Shown here in pieces: positions 16,249 to 24,315 of a stretch of DNA of 64,000 nucleotides. Both the position numbers and the translations under genes were made by a program. Each line of letters begins with the position of its first letter. The first letter of the stretch is position 1. The notes under the pieces are model-generated. The model had not been told where the DNA came from and ran no database searches. It was given only the letters and a program-made list of their open reading frames with translations. This DNA comes from Micromonospora sp. WMMA1947 (GTDB lineage Bacteria; Actinomycetota; Actinomycetes; Mycobacteriales; Micromonosporaceae), in assembly GCF_027497355.1 (NCBI RefSeq), contig NZ_CP114909.1, forward strand, positions 5,041,001 through 5,105,000. The letters run 5' to 3'.

Positions 16249-16857
16249 TCAGGACGGATCGGGCAGGCCGGCGGCGACGACGGCGAACGCCTCGGCGGTC
16301 AGTTCACGCAGCGTCGCCGTGTCGGGTCGCTCGACCCACTGCATCAGGGCCGTGCGGAACACCGCGCCGGCAACAGTGGTGACGAGCGTCGGGTGGCCGT
16401 GGCACGGGTCGAGCCCCAGCCGGGCGGCCACCGCCGCGACGATCACCTGCTCCGTCTCGGCGTTGCCGCTGATCAGACGCGGCAGCAGTGACGGGTTCGC
16501 CGCGATGACGCGCAGCCGCAGCAGCCACACCTCCCGATCGGCCTCGATGGCCTCGACCACCTCGTCGAAGGCCCGCCGCAGCGCGTCGAACGCGGACATC
16601 TCCGGCGGCGCGGCGACGATGCGGGCAGCGAGCACCTCGCGGTCGGCCGGCTGGTCGCCGAGCAACGCCTCGTCCTTGCTGGGGAAGTAGTTGAAGAAGG
16701 TGCGGGCCGACACGTCGGCGGCCTCGCTGATCTCCTCCACCGTCACCTGGTCCAGGCCGCGCTCGGCGACCAGACGCAGCGCGGCGGCGCTGAGGGCGGC
16801 GCGGGTCTGCCGCTTCTTGCGGTCACGCAGGCCGGGACGGGTCTGATCCGAGGTCAC
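16249..16857 (-). CDS. TetR-family transcriptional regulator
   Basis: A 202-aa repressor. The N-terminal HTH spans about residues 18-62 (ALSAAALRLVAERGLDQVTVEEISEAADVSARTFFNYFPSKDEALL). The C-terminal half is a helical ligand-binding domain with AVFRTALMQWVERP. It sits directly upstream of, and co-oriented with, the DHA2 exporter, which it most likely represses. The GTG start is leaderless: TAGTCT lies six bases upstream and a TTGCA dyad overlaps the -35. Confidence 0.9.
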   Translation of the reverse strand: MTSDQTRPGLRDRKKRQTRAALSAAALRLVAERGLDQVTVEEISEAADVSARTFFNYFPSKDEALLGDQPADREVLAARIVAAPPEMSAFDALRRAFDEVVEAIEADREVWLLRLRVIAANPSLLPRLISGNAETEQVIVAAVAARLGLDPCHGHPTLVTTVAGAVFRTALMQWVERPDTATLRELTAEAFAVVAAGLPDPS

Positions 16858-16863
16858 GCCACG

Positions 16864-16893
16864 AGACTACGAGCGATCTTGCAGAGCGTGCAA
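16864..16893 (-). promoter_or_regulatory. TetR/exporter promoter with TTGCA-N5-TGCAA operator
   Basis: On the minus strand TTGCAC (16893-16888) and TAGTCT (16869-16864) are separated by 18 bases and make a good -35/-10. The dyad TTGCA-GAGCG-TGCAA (16879-16893) covers the -35, as expected for TetR autorepression. The TetR link is inferred from position. Confidence 0.65.
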
Positions 16894-16942
16894 ACTTTTA
16901 GTCAGTGAAGTGATGCGGCACGCATCGGTCCCGGAAAACGGG

Positions 16943-16972
16943 TTGAGAGTGGTTCCGGACGTCCCGTACGTT
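16943..16972 (+). promoter_or_regulatory. Promoter of the DUF1062 leader transcript
   Basis: TTGAGA (16943-16948) and TACGTT (16967-16972) are 18 bases apart and form a plausible housekeeping promoter. Transcription would begin near 16979, giving a leader of about 185 bases before the DUF1062 start. That is unusually long for this window, where many genes look leaderless. Confidence 0.5.
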
Positions 16973-17010
16973 TCCCGCACTCCTGTCGCAGCGAAGAAGG
17001 ACGATTCCGC

Positions 17011-17031
17011 GTGACCCCTCCTGCTCTCTAG
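17011..17031 (+). CDS. Possible 6-residue leader peptide
   Basis: GTG ACC CCT CCT GCT CTC TAG encodes fMet-Thr-Pro-Pro-Ala-Leu. It is preceded by a strong Shine-Dalgarno (AAGAAGGA) at a normal distance. It lies in the leader of the DUF1062 gene and ahead of two hairpins, so it may act as a ribosome-sensing leader peptide. A Pro-Pro pair is a known stalling context. A chance match cannot be excluded. Confidence 0.35.
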   Translation: MTPPAL

Positions 17032-17056
17032 AACCTGACACGTTCCCCACGCCTGT

Positions 17057-17137
17057 AGCCGGCCGTTGCGCGCCGGCTCCCCGGGCTGCCCTCGCGCGCC
17101 CGGCCACAGCGTCCGAGGCCGCGCGTAATCGGCCTCG
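17057..17137 (+). promoter_or_regulatory. Two leader hairpins upstream of the DUF1062 gene
   Basis: AGCCGGC (17057-17063) pairs with GCCGGCT (17072-17078), and CGAGGCCG (17114-17121) pairs with CGGCCTCG (17130-17137). Both are perfect stems with 8-base loops. With the possible leader peptide they give the layout of an attenuator. The remaining bases from 16894 to 17163 show no other feature. Confidence 0.4.
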
Positions 17138-17163
17138 CGTCAGGTCTTCAGAGATCAGGTCTC

Positions 17164-17721
17164 ATGTCTTCCCAACCTCATATCGTGCTGCCCTGGGTCG
17201 TGCGCCGGACCCGCCTTCCGCTGCTGTCGCTGCGCTGCGTCACCTGCCGGGCGGAGTCGGCCACCGCCGCCCGGGGCCGGTTCCGCGTCAACGCCAACGG
17301 CAAGCTGCTGGACGTGTGGCTGCTGGTGCACTGCGTGTCCTGCGACCGGACCGTCAAGCTCACCGTCCGGGAGCGGGCGACTGTCGGTTCGTTCGACCCC
17401 GTCGATCTGCACGGCCACCACCTCAACGATCCCGACCTGGTGGCGGCCACCCTGCTGGACCCGGCGTTCGCCCGGCGCTGCCGCTTCACCCTGGACTGGA
17501 CCGGCGCGTGGCGCCTGGACGCGCCGGTCGTGCCGCTCGACGTGTGGCCGGTCCAGGTGAACGTCACGTTCGACGACCCGGTGCCGGTACGCCCGGACCG
17601 GCTCATCGCGCACCGGTTCGGCCTCACCCGGTCCGAGGTGCTGCGTCGGGTCAAGTGCGACATTCCGCTGAAGCGTCCGACGAGCTCCGCCTTCACCTTC
17701 ACCGTGCTGGCGGAGGACTGA
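17164..17721 (+). CDS. DUF1062 family protein
   Basis: A 185-aa protein matching DUF1062: an early pair of cysteines in LRCVTCRAESATA, then FRVNANGKLLDVWLLVHCVSCDRTVKLTV with a second CxxC. The two CxxC pairs could hold one zinc ion. After that comes LDWTGAWRL, and a C-terminal RFGLTRSEVLRRV that looks like a short DNA/RNA-binding helix pair. The molecular role of the family is unknown. The gene stands alone between two TetR-controlled drug modules and has a long structured leader, so its expression may be conditionally controlled. Confidence 0.8.
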   Translation: MSSQPHIVLPWVVRRTRLPLLSLRCVTCRAESATAARGRFRVNANGKLLDVWLLVHCVSCDRTVKLTVRERATVGSFDPVDLHGHHLNDPDLVAATLLDPAFARRCRFTLDWTGAWRLDAPVVPLDVWPVQVNVTFDDPVPVRPDRLIAHRFGLTRSEVLRRVKCDIPLKRPTSSAFTFTVLAED

Positions 17722-17764
17722 CCGGGCGTGGTCGCGGCGGCCGGGTTGCCGCCGCGACCACGCC

Positions 17765-18967
17765 TCACCGGCCGCTCGCGGCACCGCCCCGTACCGCGGC
17801 GAGCTCGGCCTCGATCAGATCGGCGGCCCGGTCCGCGCCGCCGGCGGCGCGGGCCTGCCGCTTCAGCTCGGCGGTGCGGGCCGCCACGGCGGGGTCCGAG
17901 GTGAGGGCGAGCAGCGCCTCCCGCAGCTCCGCGGCGGTGACGCCGGCCGAGTCGACGACCCGGGCGACGCCGAGGGAGGCCAACTGCTCGGCGTTCGCGA
18001 ACTGGTCGGCCGCCTGCGGTACGGCGATCATCGGCGTCCCGCAGAAGAGACCCTCGCTGCTGCCGCCCATGCCGGCGTGGGTGACGAAGGCGTCCGCCTG
18101 CTCCAGGACGGCCAGCTGCGGCACCCACCGGTGGACCTCGACGCTGTCCGGGACGGCACCGAGTTCGGCGGGATCGACGTGCGTGCCGATCTGCAGAACG
18201 GTGTGCCAGCCGGGCAGGTCACCGAACGCGGCGACGCAGCGGCGGTAGAACTCGGGCTGCCGGGTGAAGGCGGAGCCGAGCGAGACGAGCAGCACCTTCT
18301 CGGCGTGCGCCGGTCGTACCCAGGAACCCTGGTCGGAGCGGTCGCCCAGCACCGGGCCGACGAAGCTGTAGACCGACCGGTCCACCCGGTCGGCGTTCGG
18401 CTGGAGCGCCTCCGGCGGCAGGACGAGGCTGCGCACCGGCCGCCCCTGGAACGCCATGCTGTCGGTGACCGACGAACCCTCGGCGGTCAGCCACGCCGTG
18501 AACCGCCGGTAGTAGTCGGCGCCACGCGGATCGGCCCGCATCGCCTCCACGGCGGGTGCCATCTCCTGCTCGTAGCCGTCCCAGGCCACGAACGTCGAGG
18601 AGAGCTGGACGGCCGGAATCCCCCACTGCTCGCCGAGCAGGCGGGCCGGCGCACCCGCGATGTCGTAGAGGAACAGGTCCGGCCGGTCGTCGGTGTAGGC
18701 GGCCCGCAGCTGCGGCAGCATGGCGATCGCGTCGTCGAGGAAGAGCGTGAGCTGCGCGATCGGGTCGTCGATGCCGGCGCCGCCGTCGGCGGGCAGCGTT
18801 GAGGCGTACGGCTTCAGCTCCGCCCCGGTGCGCTGGACGACCTCGGCGAAGGCGGGGTCGTTGGCGTAGGTGACCCGGTGGCCGCGCCGCACGAGGGTAC
18901 GGATGATCTCCAGGCTCGGGTTGACGTGGCCGTGGAACGGAATGCTGACCATGGCGATGTGCGGCAC
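17765..18967 (-). CDS. MGT-family (macrolide-type) glycosyltransferase, GT1
   Basis: A 400-aa GT-B enzyme that transfers a sugar from a nucleotide donor to a small hydrophobic acceptor. It begins [20 protein letters not shown], with the catalytic-type His of FHGHVNP, and carries the UDPGT signature in [20 protein letters not shown] and the donor-binding [20 protein letters not shown]. It resembles OleD/MGT enzymes that inactivate macrolides by glucosylation. GTG 18967 is preferred because AGGAG precedes it. A divergent TetR gene and shared operators suggest drug-inducible resistance; the antibiotic is not predictable. Confidence 0.88.
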   Translation of the reverse strand: MPHIAMVSIPFHGHVNPSLEIIRTLVRRGHRVTYANDPAFAEVVQRTGAELKPYASTLPADGGAGIDDPIAQLTLFLDDAIAMLPQLRAAYTDDRPDLFLYDIAGAPARLLGEQWGIPAVQLSSTFVAWDGYEQEMAPAVEAMRADPRGADYYRRFTAWLTAEGSSVTDSMAFQGRPVRSLVLPPEALQPNADRVDRSVYSFVGPVLGDRSDQGSWVRPAHAEKVLLVSLGSAFTRQPEFYRRCVAAFGDLPGWHTVLQIGTHVDPAELGAVPDSVEVHRWVPQLAVLEQADAFVTHAGMGGSSEGLFCGTPMIAVPQAADQFANAEQLASLGVARVVDSAGVTAAELREALLALTSDPAVAARTAELKRQARAAGGADRAADLIEAELAAVRGGAASGR

Positions 18968-18991
18968 GTGAACTCCTGATCTCTGCTGAGA

Positions 18992-19072
18992 CGAGACGTC
19001 CCGTCTCGCTCGACAAGCAGAGCACGGCGGAGCCGCGCCGTCAAGACGATACGTCTCGTCTCGCTGTATGCT
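18992..19072. promoter_or_regulatory. Divergent promoter region with two TetR operator candidates
   Basis: CGAGACG-TCC-CGTCTCG (18992-19008) is a perfect 17-bp inverted repeat. CAAGACG-ATA-CGTCTCG (19042-19058) has the same spacing with one mismatch. One site lies before the glycosyltransferase and the other before the TetR gene. TATGCT (19067-19072) is a leaderless -10 six bases before the TetR start. A single repressor closing both promoters is the natural reading. Confidence 0.75.
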
Positions 19073-19078
19073 CGTGGC

Positions 19079-19669
19079 GTGACCCCGCAGCCCGCCCGCC
19101 GCAACGAGCAGTCCCGCCGCGCGATCCTCGCCGCCGCCCTGGAACTGCTGACCGAGACCGGCTACCCGGCCCTGACCGTCGAGGCGATCGCCGCCCGCGC
19201 CGGCGTCGGCAAGCAGACCATCTACCGCTGGTGGCGCGGCAAGGGCGCGGTCATCCTGGACGCGCTCGCCGAGGACCTGCCCGAGGTCATCACCCTGCCC
19301 GACACCGGCGACCTGCGGGCCGACCTGCGCCAGGTTCTGCGGGCCACCGTCGCCGAGTTCGCCGATCCACGGCTGTCGGCCACCACCCGCGCCGTCACCA
19401 TCGAGACACTCGCCGACGAGGATCTGGCCGGCCAGGCACGCGACCGGCTGCTCCGTCCTCAGTTGAACGCGGTCCGCGCCCGCCTGGAGGCCGCGCGCGA
19501 GGCCGGCCAGGTCCGGCCCGATGCCGCGTTGGACCTGGTGGTGGAACTGCTGTTCGGCCCGCTGTACCACCGCTGGCTGCTGCGCAACGGCCCACTGACC
19601 GCCGACTACGCCGACGGCATCGTCGACCTGGTCGTCGCCGCCGTCACGCCGTCACCGAGCACCGGCTAG
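19079..19669 (+). CDS. TetR-family regulator of the glycosyltransferase
   Basis: A 196-aa regulator. The HTH lies at about residues 12-55 ([40 protein letters not shown]), and the C-terminal domain resembles the TetR_C_11/AcrR type ([23 protein letters not shown]). It is divergent from the MGT-type glycosyltransferase, with two matching dyads in between. Its stop codon shares the tetranucleotide CTAG with that of the convergent TPR gene, a 4-base overlap. Confidence 0.9.
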   Translation: MTPQPARRNEQSRRAILAAALELLTETGYPALTVEAIAARAGVGKQTIYRWWRGKGAVILDALAEDLPEVITLPDTGDLRADLRQVLRATVAEFADPRLSATTRAVTIETLADEDLAGQARDRLLRPQLNAVRARLEAAREAGQVRPDAALDLVVELLFGPLYHRWLLRNGPLTADYADGIVDLVVAAVTPSPSTG

Positions 19670-20148
19670 CCATTCACCTGCGGCCTGTCGCGGGCGGCCA
19701 GCTCCTGCGACAGCCGATCGAGTCCGTCCCTTATCAGCTTCCCGTAGCCGTCGTCGCCGAGCGCGCCGATCCCCTCCCGGGCCCGCCGGACGTGGTCCCG
19801 CGCCTGGTCGAGTTCGCCGAGCTTGCGGTAGCACTCCGCCAGGTTGAGATGCAGCGACGGATACAGCCCGGCAACCGACATCGGCACCCCGGCCTGCGCG
19901 ACCCGCTCGTCGGTGAGCAGGTCGGCCGCCGCGAGCGCCCGCCGGTCCCAGGCCAGTTCCTGGCGTACGTCGTCCTGCACGTCGGCCATCGCGTGGGCGA
20001 GGACGCAGACGTGCAGGGGGTCGCCCCGCTCCCCGCCGATCTCGTCCCAGATCTGGGCGAACAGGTCGCGGGCGTCCTCCCGTCGGCCGTACTGGTGGTG
20101 CATCTGTACGCCGTCGTTGATCCGGGTCAGCGTCGCGTCGAACACCAT
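19666..20148 (-). CDS. TPR-like helical repeat protein
   Basis: A 160-aa all-helical protein with tetratricopeptide-type pairs (RREDARDLFAQIWDEIGGERGDPLHVCVLAHAMADVQ, then LYPSLHLNLAECYRKLGELDQARDHVRRARE). It is likely a protein-protein interaction module with no catalytic motif. A ribosome binding site (AGGAAG) precedes ATG 20148. Its stop shares CTAG with the convergent TetR gene. Function unknown. Confidence 0.75.
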   Translation of the reverse strand: MVFDATLTRINDGVQMHHQYGRREDARDLFAQIWDEIGGERGDPLHVCVLAHAMADVQDDVRQELAWDRRALAAADLLTDERVAQAGVPMSVAGLYPSLHLNLAECYRKLGELDQARDHVRRAREGIGALGDDGYGKLIRDGLDRLSQELAARDRPQVNG

Positions 20149-20218
20149 CGCCTGCTTCCTGGGGGTCGGCTGCGGTGGCGTGATCGTACGCCGACAGCGG
20201 TCTCTGAACCCGCGCGCA

Positions 20219-20304
20219 CATAACTGTCATTATGGTGTGCTGACGATTCGTCCCTTTTGGCCAGACTATTTAAACAATTGGCGTTACTGGAAATCCAATA
20301 ATCT
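20219..20304 (+). promoter_or_regulatory. AT-rich promoter island before the lipoprotein gene
   Basis: About 85 bases here are strikingly AT-rich compared with the surrounding DNA. It holds CATAA/TTATG (20219-20234), ATTGG/CCAAT (20277-20299) and the -10-like TAATCT (20299-20304). It lies between the TPR gene and the lipoprotein gene and probably contains the lipoprotein promoter. A nucleoid-protein (Lsr2-type) site is possible but not shown. Confidence 0.45.
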
Positions 20305-20353
20305 ACGTCCGGTGCGGGGTTGCCTCGGCGCTGATGTTTGGAAGGATCGAGGC

Positions 20354-20941
20354 GTGCGAGCCGCGAGCCGGAGACGAGGTCACGTCGCCGTGACCACCTG
20401 CCTGCTGATCGCGGCGGCCGGCTGCACGAGCGAGAACGATGCGCGGCGACCCGAACCTGCCGTGTCCGGCTCCGTCGCCCCGGCCACGCCGCTGCCGCCA
20501 CTGCCGGACGGCGGGCAGCGCCTGCGGTGCGCCGACGCGGTCACCACGACACCGGCTCCCGGTGAGCACTACCGCGTCGTGGCCGACGCCGTGACGGTGC
20601 CGTCGACTGTGGTGCAACCCAACGCGTCGTCCGAGGCACCAGGTCCGACGCGTCTCTTCGCCAAATGGGGCCTGCACGTACGGGCCGGAGCGGCGGTGGA
20701 GGTGCGGGTGGCGCCCGGCTGGGAGGACCGCGCCCGCATCGGGTGGGGCCCGGGTGCCGTCCCGACGACCACGGTGCAGGTCGAGGCGTGCCCGGCCACG
20801 AGCGCGTCGGCCGCATGGTCGGTCTACACGGGCGGCACCTGGGTGGCGAAGCCGGCGTGCGTACAGCTGGTGATCCAGTCTCGGGGACGGCAGGCCGAGG
20901 TGCGCCTCGCGGTAGGCGCCGCGTGCGACGGGGGCACCTAG
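20354..20941 (+). CDS. Putative lipoprotein of unknown function
   Basis: A 195-aa secreted protein. It has a basic start (RAASRRRGH), a hydrophobic stretch (VAVTTCLLIAAAGC) ending in a lipobox-like AAGC with Cys at about residue 24, then a Pro/Thr-rich tether. The mature part is beta-rich (FAKWGLHVRAGAAVEVRVAPGWEDRARIGWG) and has four cysteines that could form disulphides. GTG 20354 has AAGGA at the right distance. It ends in a CTAG shared with the stop of the convergent MBL gene. No family was recognised. Confidence 0.65.
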   Translation: MRAASRRRGHVAVTTCLLIAAAGCTSENDARRPEPAVSGSVAPATPLPPLPDGGQRLRCADAVTTTPAPGEHYRVVADAVTVPSTVVQPNASSEAPGPTRLFAKWGLHVRAGAAVEVRVAPGWEDRARIGWGPGAVPTTTVQVEACPATSASAAWSVYTGGTWVAKPACVQLVIQSRGRQAEVRLAVGAACDGGT

Positions 20942-21795
20942 CGTACGAACGGTCTGATGACCTCGAAGGGCTCCGGGAACCGTACGGTGATGCCGGTCTC
21001 CCGGCTCTTGCGGTCGAGAAACGCCCTGGCCACGGCGAACCTGTCGAAGAACCTCGGCAGCGGCCGCAGCCCACGGTCCAGGGAGACGAAGAAGTCGTCC
21101 CAGTGGATCGGCACGATCAGGCCGGGCCGGGTCGCGTCCACGGCGTGCCGCCAGTAGTCGTCCCGGAACCGGTCGGACTGCGCGCCCAGTGCGCCGATCG
21201 CGAGGTAGAGGACGTCGACGTCGAGCCCGTCGAACGCGTGCGGTACGACGTTGGCGCTCGGGTGGATCAGCAGCGAGCCGTCGGGGTGGGTGACGAGGAA
21301 GGAGAAGCATCCGCCGTCGCGGTATCTGCTCGCCCTGACCGGGGGGACGAGCGGCTTCGCGATCGTGCCCGGGAACCGGTTGCCCGGGCTGTGAACGCCG
21401 CCGAGTACGCGGACGGTGAACGCGCCGACGCTGTACTCGTCCCCGTCCTCGATCCGCGTCATCGACTCCTCGCCGAGGCCCGCGCCGCGTCCGACGTTCA
21501 AGGTCGACTCGGAGCCGAACAGTCTGCCGCCGAGATGCTTGACGACCTCGGGGGCGTCCATGACGTGGTCGTAGTGGGAGTGGGCGACGAAGAGCGCGTC
21601 GAGACGTTTCAATCCGGCCCGGGCAAGGGTGCTGGTGATCCGGCCGAGGTCGGGGGCGATGCGGCCGAACGCGACGCGGAGCAGGGAGGGCCTGCTCAGG
21701 AAGCCGTCGATCAGGATTTCCGACGTGCCGTCGGACAGCCAGACGGTCGAGGTGCCGAAGAAGACGACCTCCACAGATGCCCCGCCGGAGCCCAC
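20938..21795 (-). CDS. MBL-fold metallo-hydrolase
   Basis: A protein of the metallo-beta-lactamase fold (UlaG-like group). The metal motif HSHYDH is clear, preceded by VEVVFFGTSTVWLSDGTSEILIDG and followed by VLGGVHSPGN, LIHPSAN and the late VPIHWDDFF histidine. It probably hydrolyses an ester or phosphodiester bond with two metal ions; substrate unknown. The start is uncertain: GTG 21795 is given, GTG 21774 is just before the first strand, and GTG 21861 would overlap the upstream TerC gene by 37 bases. It lies 29 bases after TerC and may be co-transcribed. Confidence 0.78.
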   Translation of the reverse strand: MGSGGASVEVVFFGTSTVWLSDGTSEILIDGFLSRPSLLRVAFGRIAPDLGRITSTLARAGLKRLDALFVAHSHYDHVMDAPEVVKHLGGRLFGSESTLNVGRGAGLGEESMTRIEDGDEYSVGAFTVRVLGGVHSPGNRFPGTIAKPLVPPVRASRYRDGGCFSFLVTHPDGSLLIHPSANVVPHAFDGLDVDVLYLAIGALGAQSDRFRDDYWRHAVDATRPGLIVPIHWDDFFVSLDRGLRPLPRFFDRFAVARAFLDRKSRETGITVRFPEPFEVIRPFVR

Positions 21796-21824
21796 GCGCA
21801 GATGGTAGTGCGCGGGATCTCGGG

Positions 21825-22748
21825 CTACCGGGTGCCACCACGGGTGCTGCGCAGGCTCCACCCGATCGACACCGCGATCGTCGCCACGATCACGCCGAGG
21901 GTCACCGGGATCGGCAGCTTGCCGACCGGCGTCTCCGAGAGGATCAACTTCACGCCGGCGAAGGCGAGCAGCACGGCCAGGCCGTAGTGCAGGTGCACGA
22001 AGCGGCGCAGGAGCCCGGCGAGGCAGAAGTAGAGGCTGCGCAGGCCGAGGATGGCGAACGCGTTGGCGGTCCAGACGATGAACGTGCTGGTGGTGATGGC
22101 GAGGATCGCGGCGACGCTGTCGATCGCGAAGATCAGATCGGTCGCCTCCACGGCGATCAGAACCACGAACAGCAGAGTCGCGACCCGCCTGCCGGCAACC
22201 CGGGTGAAGAACCGGTCACCGTGGAAGGCCGGGTCGGTCGGAACGACCCGGCGGACCAGCCGGACGACGGGGTTGCGGTCCGGCGGGGTCTGCTCGTCGT
22301 GGCGGAACGCCATCTTGTAGCCGGTCCAGACGAGGAACGCGCCGAACACGTACGCGGTCCAGAAGAACGTCTCGAGCAGCTCGGCGCCGACGAAGATGAA
22401 GACCAGCCGGAAGGCCAGGGCACCGATGACACCCCAGAACAGCACCTTGTGCTGCAACGCGGCGGGCACGGCGAAGGAGGTGAAGATCAGGGCGAAGACG
22501 AAGACGTTGTCGATCGACAGTGCCTTCTCGATCAGGTAGCCGGCGTAGTACGTGCCGGCCACGTCACCGCCCTGCCAGGCCCACAGGACGACGCCGAAGA
22601 GCAGGCCGGCGGCGATCCAGATGCCGGACCACACGGCGGCCTCACGGAAACCGATGACGTGGTTGTCGCGGTGCAGGAACAGGTCGACGGCGAGCATCGC
22701 CGCGATCGCCAGCATGAGGAGGGCCCAGATCCACCAGGACACGGACAT
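21825..22748 (-). CDS. TerC family integral membrane protein
   Basis: A 307-aa protein with about nine membrane helices. The TerC signature is present: EKALSIDNVFVFALIF near residue 75 and EATDLIFAIDSVAAILAIT near 190, with the acidic residues inside membrane segments that define the family. Members are linked to tellurite resistance and manganese export or metal loading of secreted proteins. ATG 22748 is supported by the hydrophobic start and the leader layout. A yybP-ykoY riboswitch upstream points strongly to manganese-responsive expression. Confidence 0.9.
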   Translation of the reverse strand: MSVSWWIWALLMLAIAAMLAVDLFLHRDNHVIGFREAAVWSGIWIAAGLLFGVVLWAWQGGDVAGTYYAGYLIEKALSIDNVFVFALIFTSFAVPAALQHKVLFWGVIGALAFRLVFIFVGAELLETFFWTAYVFGAFLVWTGYKMAFRHDEQTPPDRNPVVRLVRRVVPTDPAFHGDRFFTRVAGRRVATLLFVVLIAVEATDLIFAIDSVAAILAITTSTFIVWTANAFAILGLRSLYFCLAGLLRRFVHLHYGLAVLLAFAGVKLILSETPVGKLPIPVTLGVIVATIAVSIGWSLRSTRGGTR

Positions 22749-22785
22749 CGCGAAGAGACCTCTCGCCCGGCCGGCGGATGCCGGC

Positions 22786-22903
22786 GCTGCTGGACGAAGG
22801 TCTCCCCGGGCCGCTCGCAGCAGCGGCTGCATCGCCGGGATCCGGATGGGCCGGGCCCGTACTGACGGCGGTGCGTGGGTCGTCGGGTACTCCCCCTCGA
22901 ACT
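22786..22903 (-). ncRNA. yybP-ykoY manganese riboswitch
   Basis: On the minus strand the leader of terC contains GAGGGGGAGTA (around 22898-22888), then CGTCAGTACGGG, and finally CCGGGGAGACCTTCG (around 22809-22795). These match the conserved yybP-ykoY blocks in order: the GGGGAGUA opening, the internal CGUCAGUAC block and the closing GGGGAGACCUU. The family senses Mn2+ and commonly precedes TerC-type genes. Edges are approximate. The switching element probably lies in the remaining 37 bases before the terC start. Confidence 0.85.
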
Positions 22904-22910
22904 ACGATCC

Positions 22911-22940
22911 AGTATTCACGAAGCGCTGTTCGTACGTCAA
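22911..22940 (-). promoter_or_regulatory. Promoter of the terC riboswitch transcript
   Basis: TTGACG (22940-22935) and AATACT (22916-22911) are 18 bases apart on the minus strand, with TG before the -10. Transcription would start a few bases upstream of the riboswitch's first conserved block, as expected. Confidence 0.75.
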
Positions 22941-22969
22941 GGGACACGTCCCGTCGCTAGGGTGACCGG

Positions 22970-23746
22970 ATGGACGAAGACGCACGACGTCGGCACTCCT
23001 CGTCGTTCGGCGCGGCGGCCACCGCGTACGCCGAACACCGCCCCGACTACGCGCGGGCCGCCCTGCGGTGGGCGCTCGAGCCCGCGCCCGGCGCGCGCGT
23101 GCTCGACCTCGGCGCGGGCACCGGCAAGCTCACCGCCACGCTGGCCGAGGTGACCGACGACGTCACGGCCGTGGAGCCGGACCCGGCGATGCTCGCCGAG
23201 CTCCGCCGCACCCTGCCGGGCGTACGGGCGCTTCCCGGCAGCGCCGAGGCGATTCCGCTGCCGGACGCCTCCGTCGACGCCGTGGTCGCCGGCAACGCCA
23301 TGCACTGGTTCGACATGGCGGTGGCCGGGCCGGAGATCGCCCGGGTCCTCTCCCCCGCCGGTGTCCTGGCCGGGCTGTGGAACGTGGTGGACGACCGGGT
23401 CGACTGGGTGGCGGGGCTCGCGACGGTCAGTGGCAGCGCCGCCATCGGTCCCCGGGACACGCGCGCGAGCTGGCGCGCCGCGACGGCGACCATGCACCTG
23501 CCGAAGACGGGCGAGGCACGGTTCGACTCGCCCGAGCAGGCGGAGTTCCCGCACGGGCAGCGCCGTACCGCCGACTCGCTCGTGGCGACGCTGGCCACCC
23601 GGGCCGGGATGCTGGTCATGCCGGAGCGGGAGCGCGCGGCGGCGCTCGACCGCATCCGCGCGTACCTGGCGAGCCGGCCGGAGACGGCCGACGGGGAGTT
23701 CACGCTGCCGATGCTCACCTGCGTGCTGCGGGTGCGGCGCCGGTGA
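22970..23746 (+). CDS. Class I SAM-dependent methyltransferase
   Basis: A 258-aa enzyme of the UbiE/Coq5-like methyltransferase group. SAM motif I is VLDLGAGTGKLTATLAE (about residue 43), followed by the acidic tip VEPDPAML, motif II around LPDASVDAVVAGNAMHWF and post-II ARVLSPAGVLAGLWN. The substrate is unknown. TAGGGT (22958-22963) six bases before the ATG is a likely leaderless -10. It overlaps the next gene as GTGA, so both are translated together. Confidence 0.88.
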   Translation: MDEDARRRHSSSFGAAATAYAEHRPDYARAALRWALEPAPGARVLDLGAGTGKLTATLAEVTDDVTAVEPDPAMLAELRRTLPGVRALPGSAEAIPLPDASVDAVVAGNAMHWFDMAVAGPEIARVLSPAGVLAGLWNVVDDRVDWVAGLATVSGSAAIGPRDTRASWRAATATMHLPKTGEARFDSPEQAEFPHGQRRTADSLVATLATRAGMLVMPERERAAALDRIRAYLASRPETADGEFTLPMLTCVLRVRRR

Positions 23747-24309
23747 ACGGCGCGGATGTCCGGTCCGCCGCCGCCGTGATGACCGCCGTGCTGCGGCCCG
23801 CCGCCGACCGCGACTGGACGGTACGCGCGGGAGACCTGGACTGGTCCTGCTGGACCACGGCCGCGCACATCGCGCACGACCTGGTCGCGTACGCCGGTCA
23901 GGTGTCCGGCCGGCCCGACGGCGGCTACCTCCCGTTCGACCTGCGGGTACGCGCCGACGCCGCGCCCGCCGAGGTGCTCACCGTCGCGGCGGCCGCGGCC
24001 GGGATGCTCGCCGCCACGATCGACGCCGCCGATCCGGAGGACCGGGCGTGGCACTTCGGCCCGTGCGATCCGGGCGGGTTCGCCGCGATGGGCGTGGCCG
24101 AGATCCTGCTGCACACCGACGACCTGACCCGGGGGCTCGGCCTGGACTGGTCACCGCCCGCCGGGCTGTGCGCCGAGGTGGTGCGCCGGTTGTTCCCCGA
24201 CGCGCCGGACGGCGACCCGGCGCCGGTGCTGCGGTGGCTGACCGGCCGCGCGCCGCTGGGCGACCGGCCGCGACGGACCGCGTGGACCTGGCAGGCGGCG
24301 CGTCCCTGA
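23743..24309 (+). CDS. Maleylpyruvate isomerase-family (DinB-like, mycothiol-type) protein
   Basis: A 188-aa four-helix-bundle protein. The N-terminus (MTAVLRPAADRDWTVRAGDLDWSCWTTAAHIAHDLVAYA) has the first two helices of the mycothiol maleylpyruvate isomerase N-terminal domain with its metal-binding His, and a further His is in GVAEILLHTDDLTRGLGL. Such proteins are thought to be mycothiol-dependent enzymes in actinobacteria. GTG 23743 overlaps the methyltransferase stop as GTGA. Its pairing with a methyltransferase suggests joint action on a small molecule, which is inference. Confidence 0.75.
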   Translation: MNGADVRSAAAVMTAVLRPAADRDWTVRAGDLDWSCWTTAAHIAHDLVAYAGQVSGRPDGGYLPFDLRVRADAAPAEVLTVAAAAAGMLAATIDAADPEDRAWHFGPCDPGGFAAMGVAEILLHTDDLTRGLGLDWSPPAGLCAEVVRRLFPDAPDGDPAPVLRWLTGRAPLGDRPRRTAWTWQAARP

Positions 24310-24315
24310 GCGCTC

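Noticed and set aside
16898..17107. A 69-residue minus-strand frame in the gap before DUF1062
   Set aside because: Its composition is low-complexity and it has no ribosome binding site; the plus-strand leader explains the region better.
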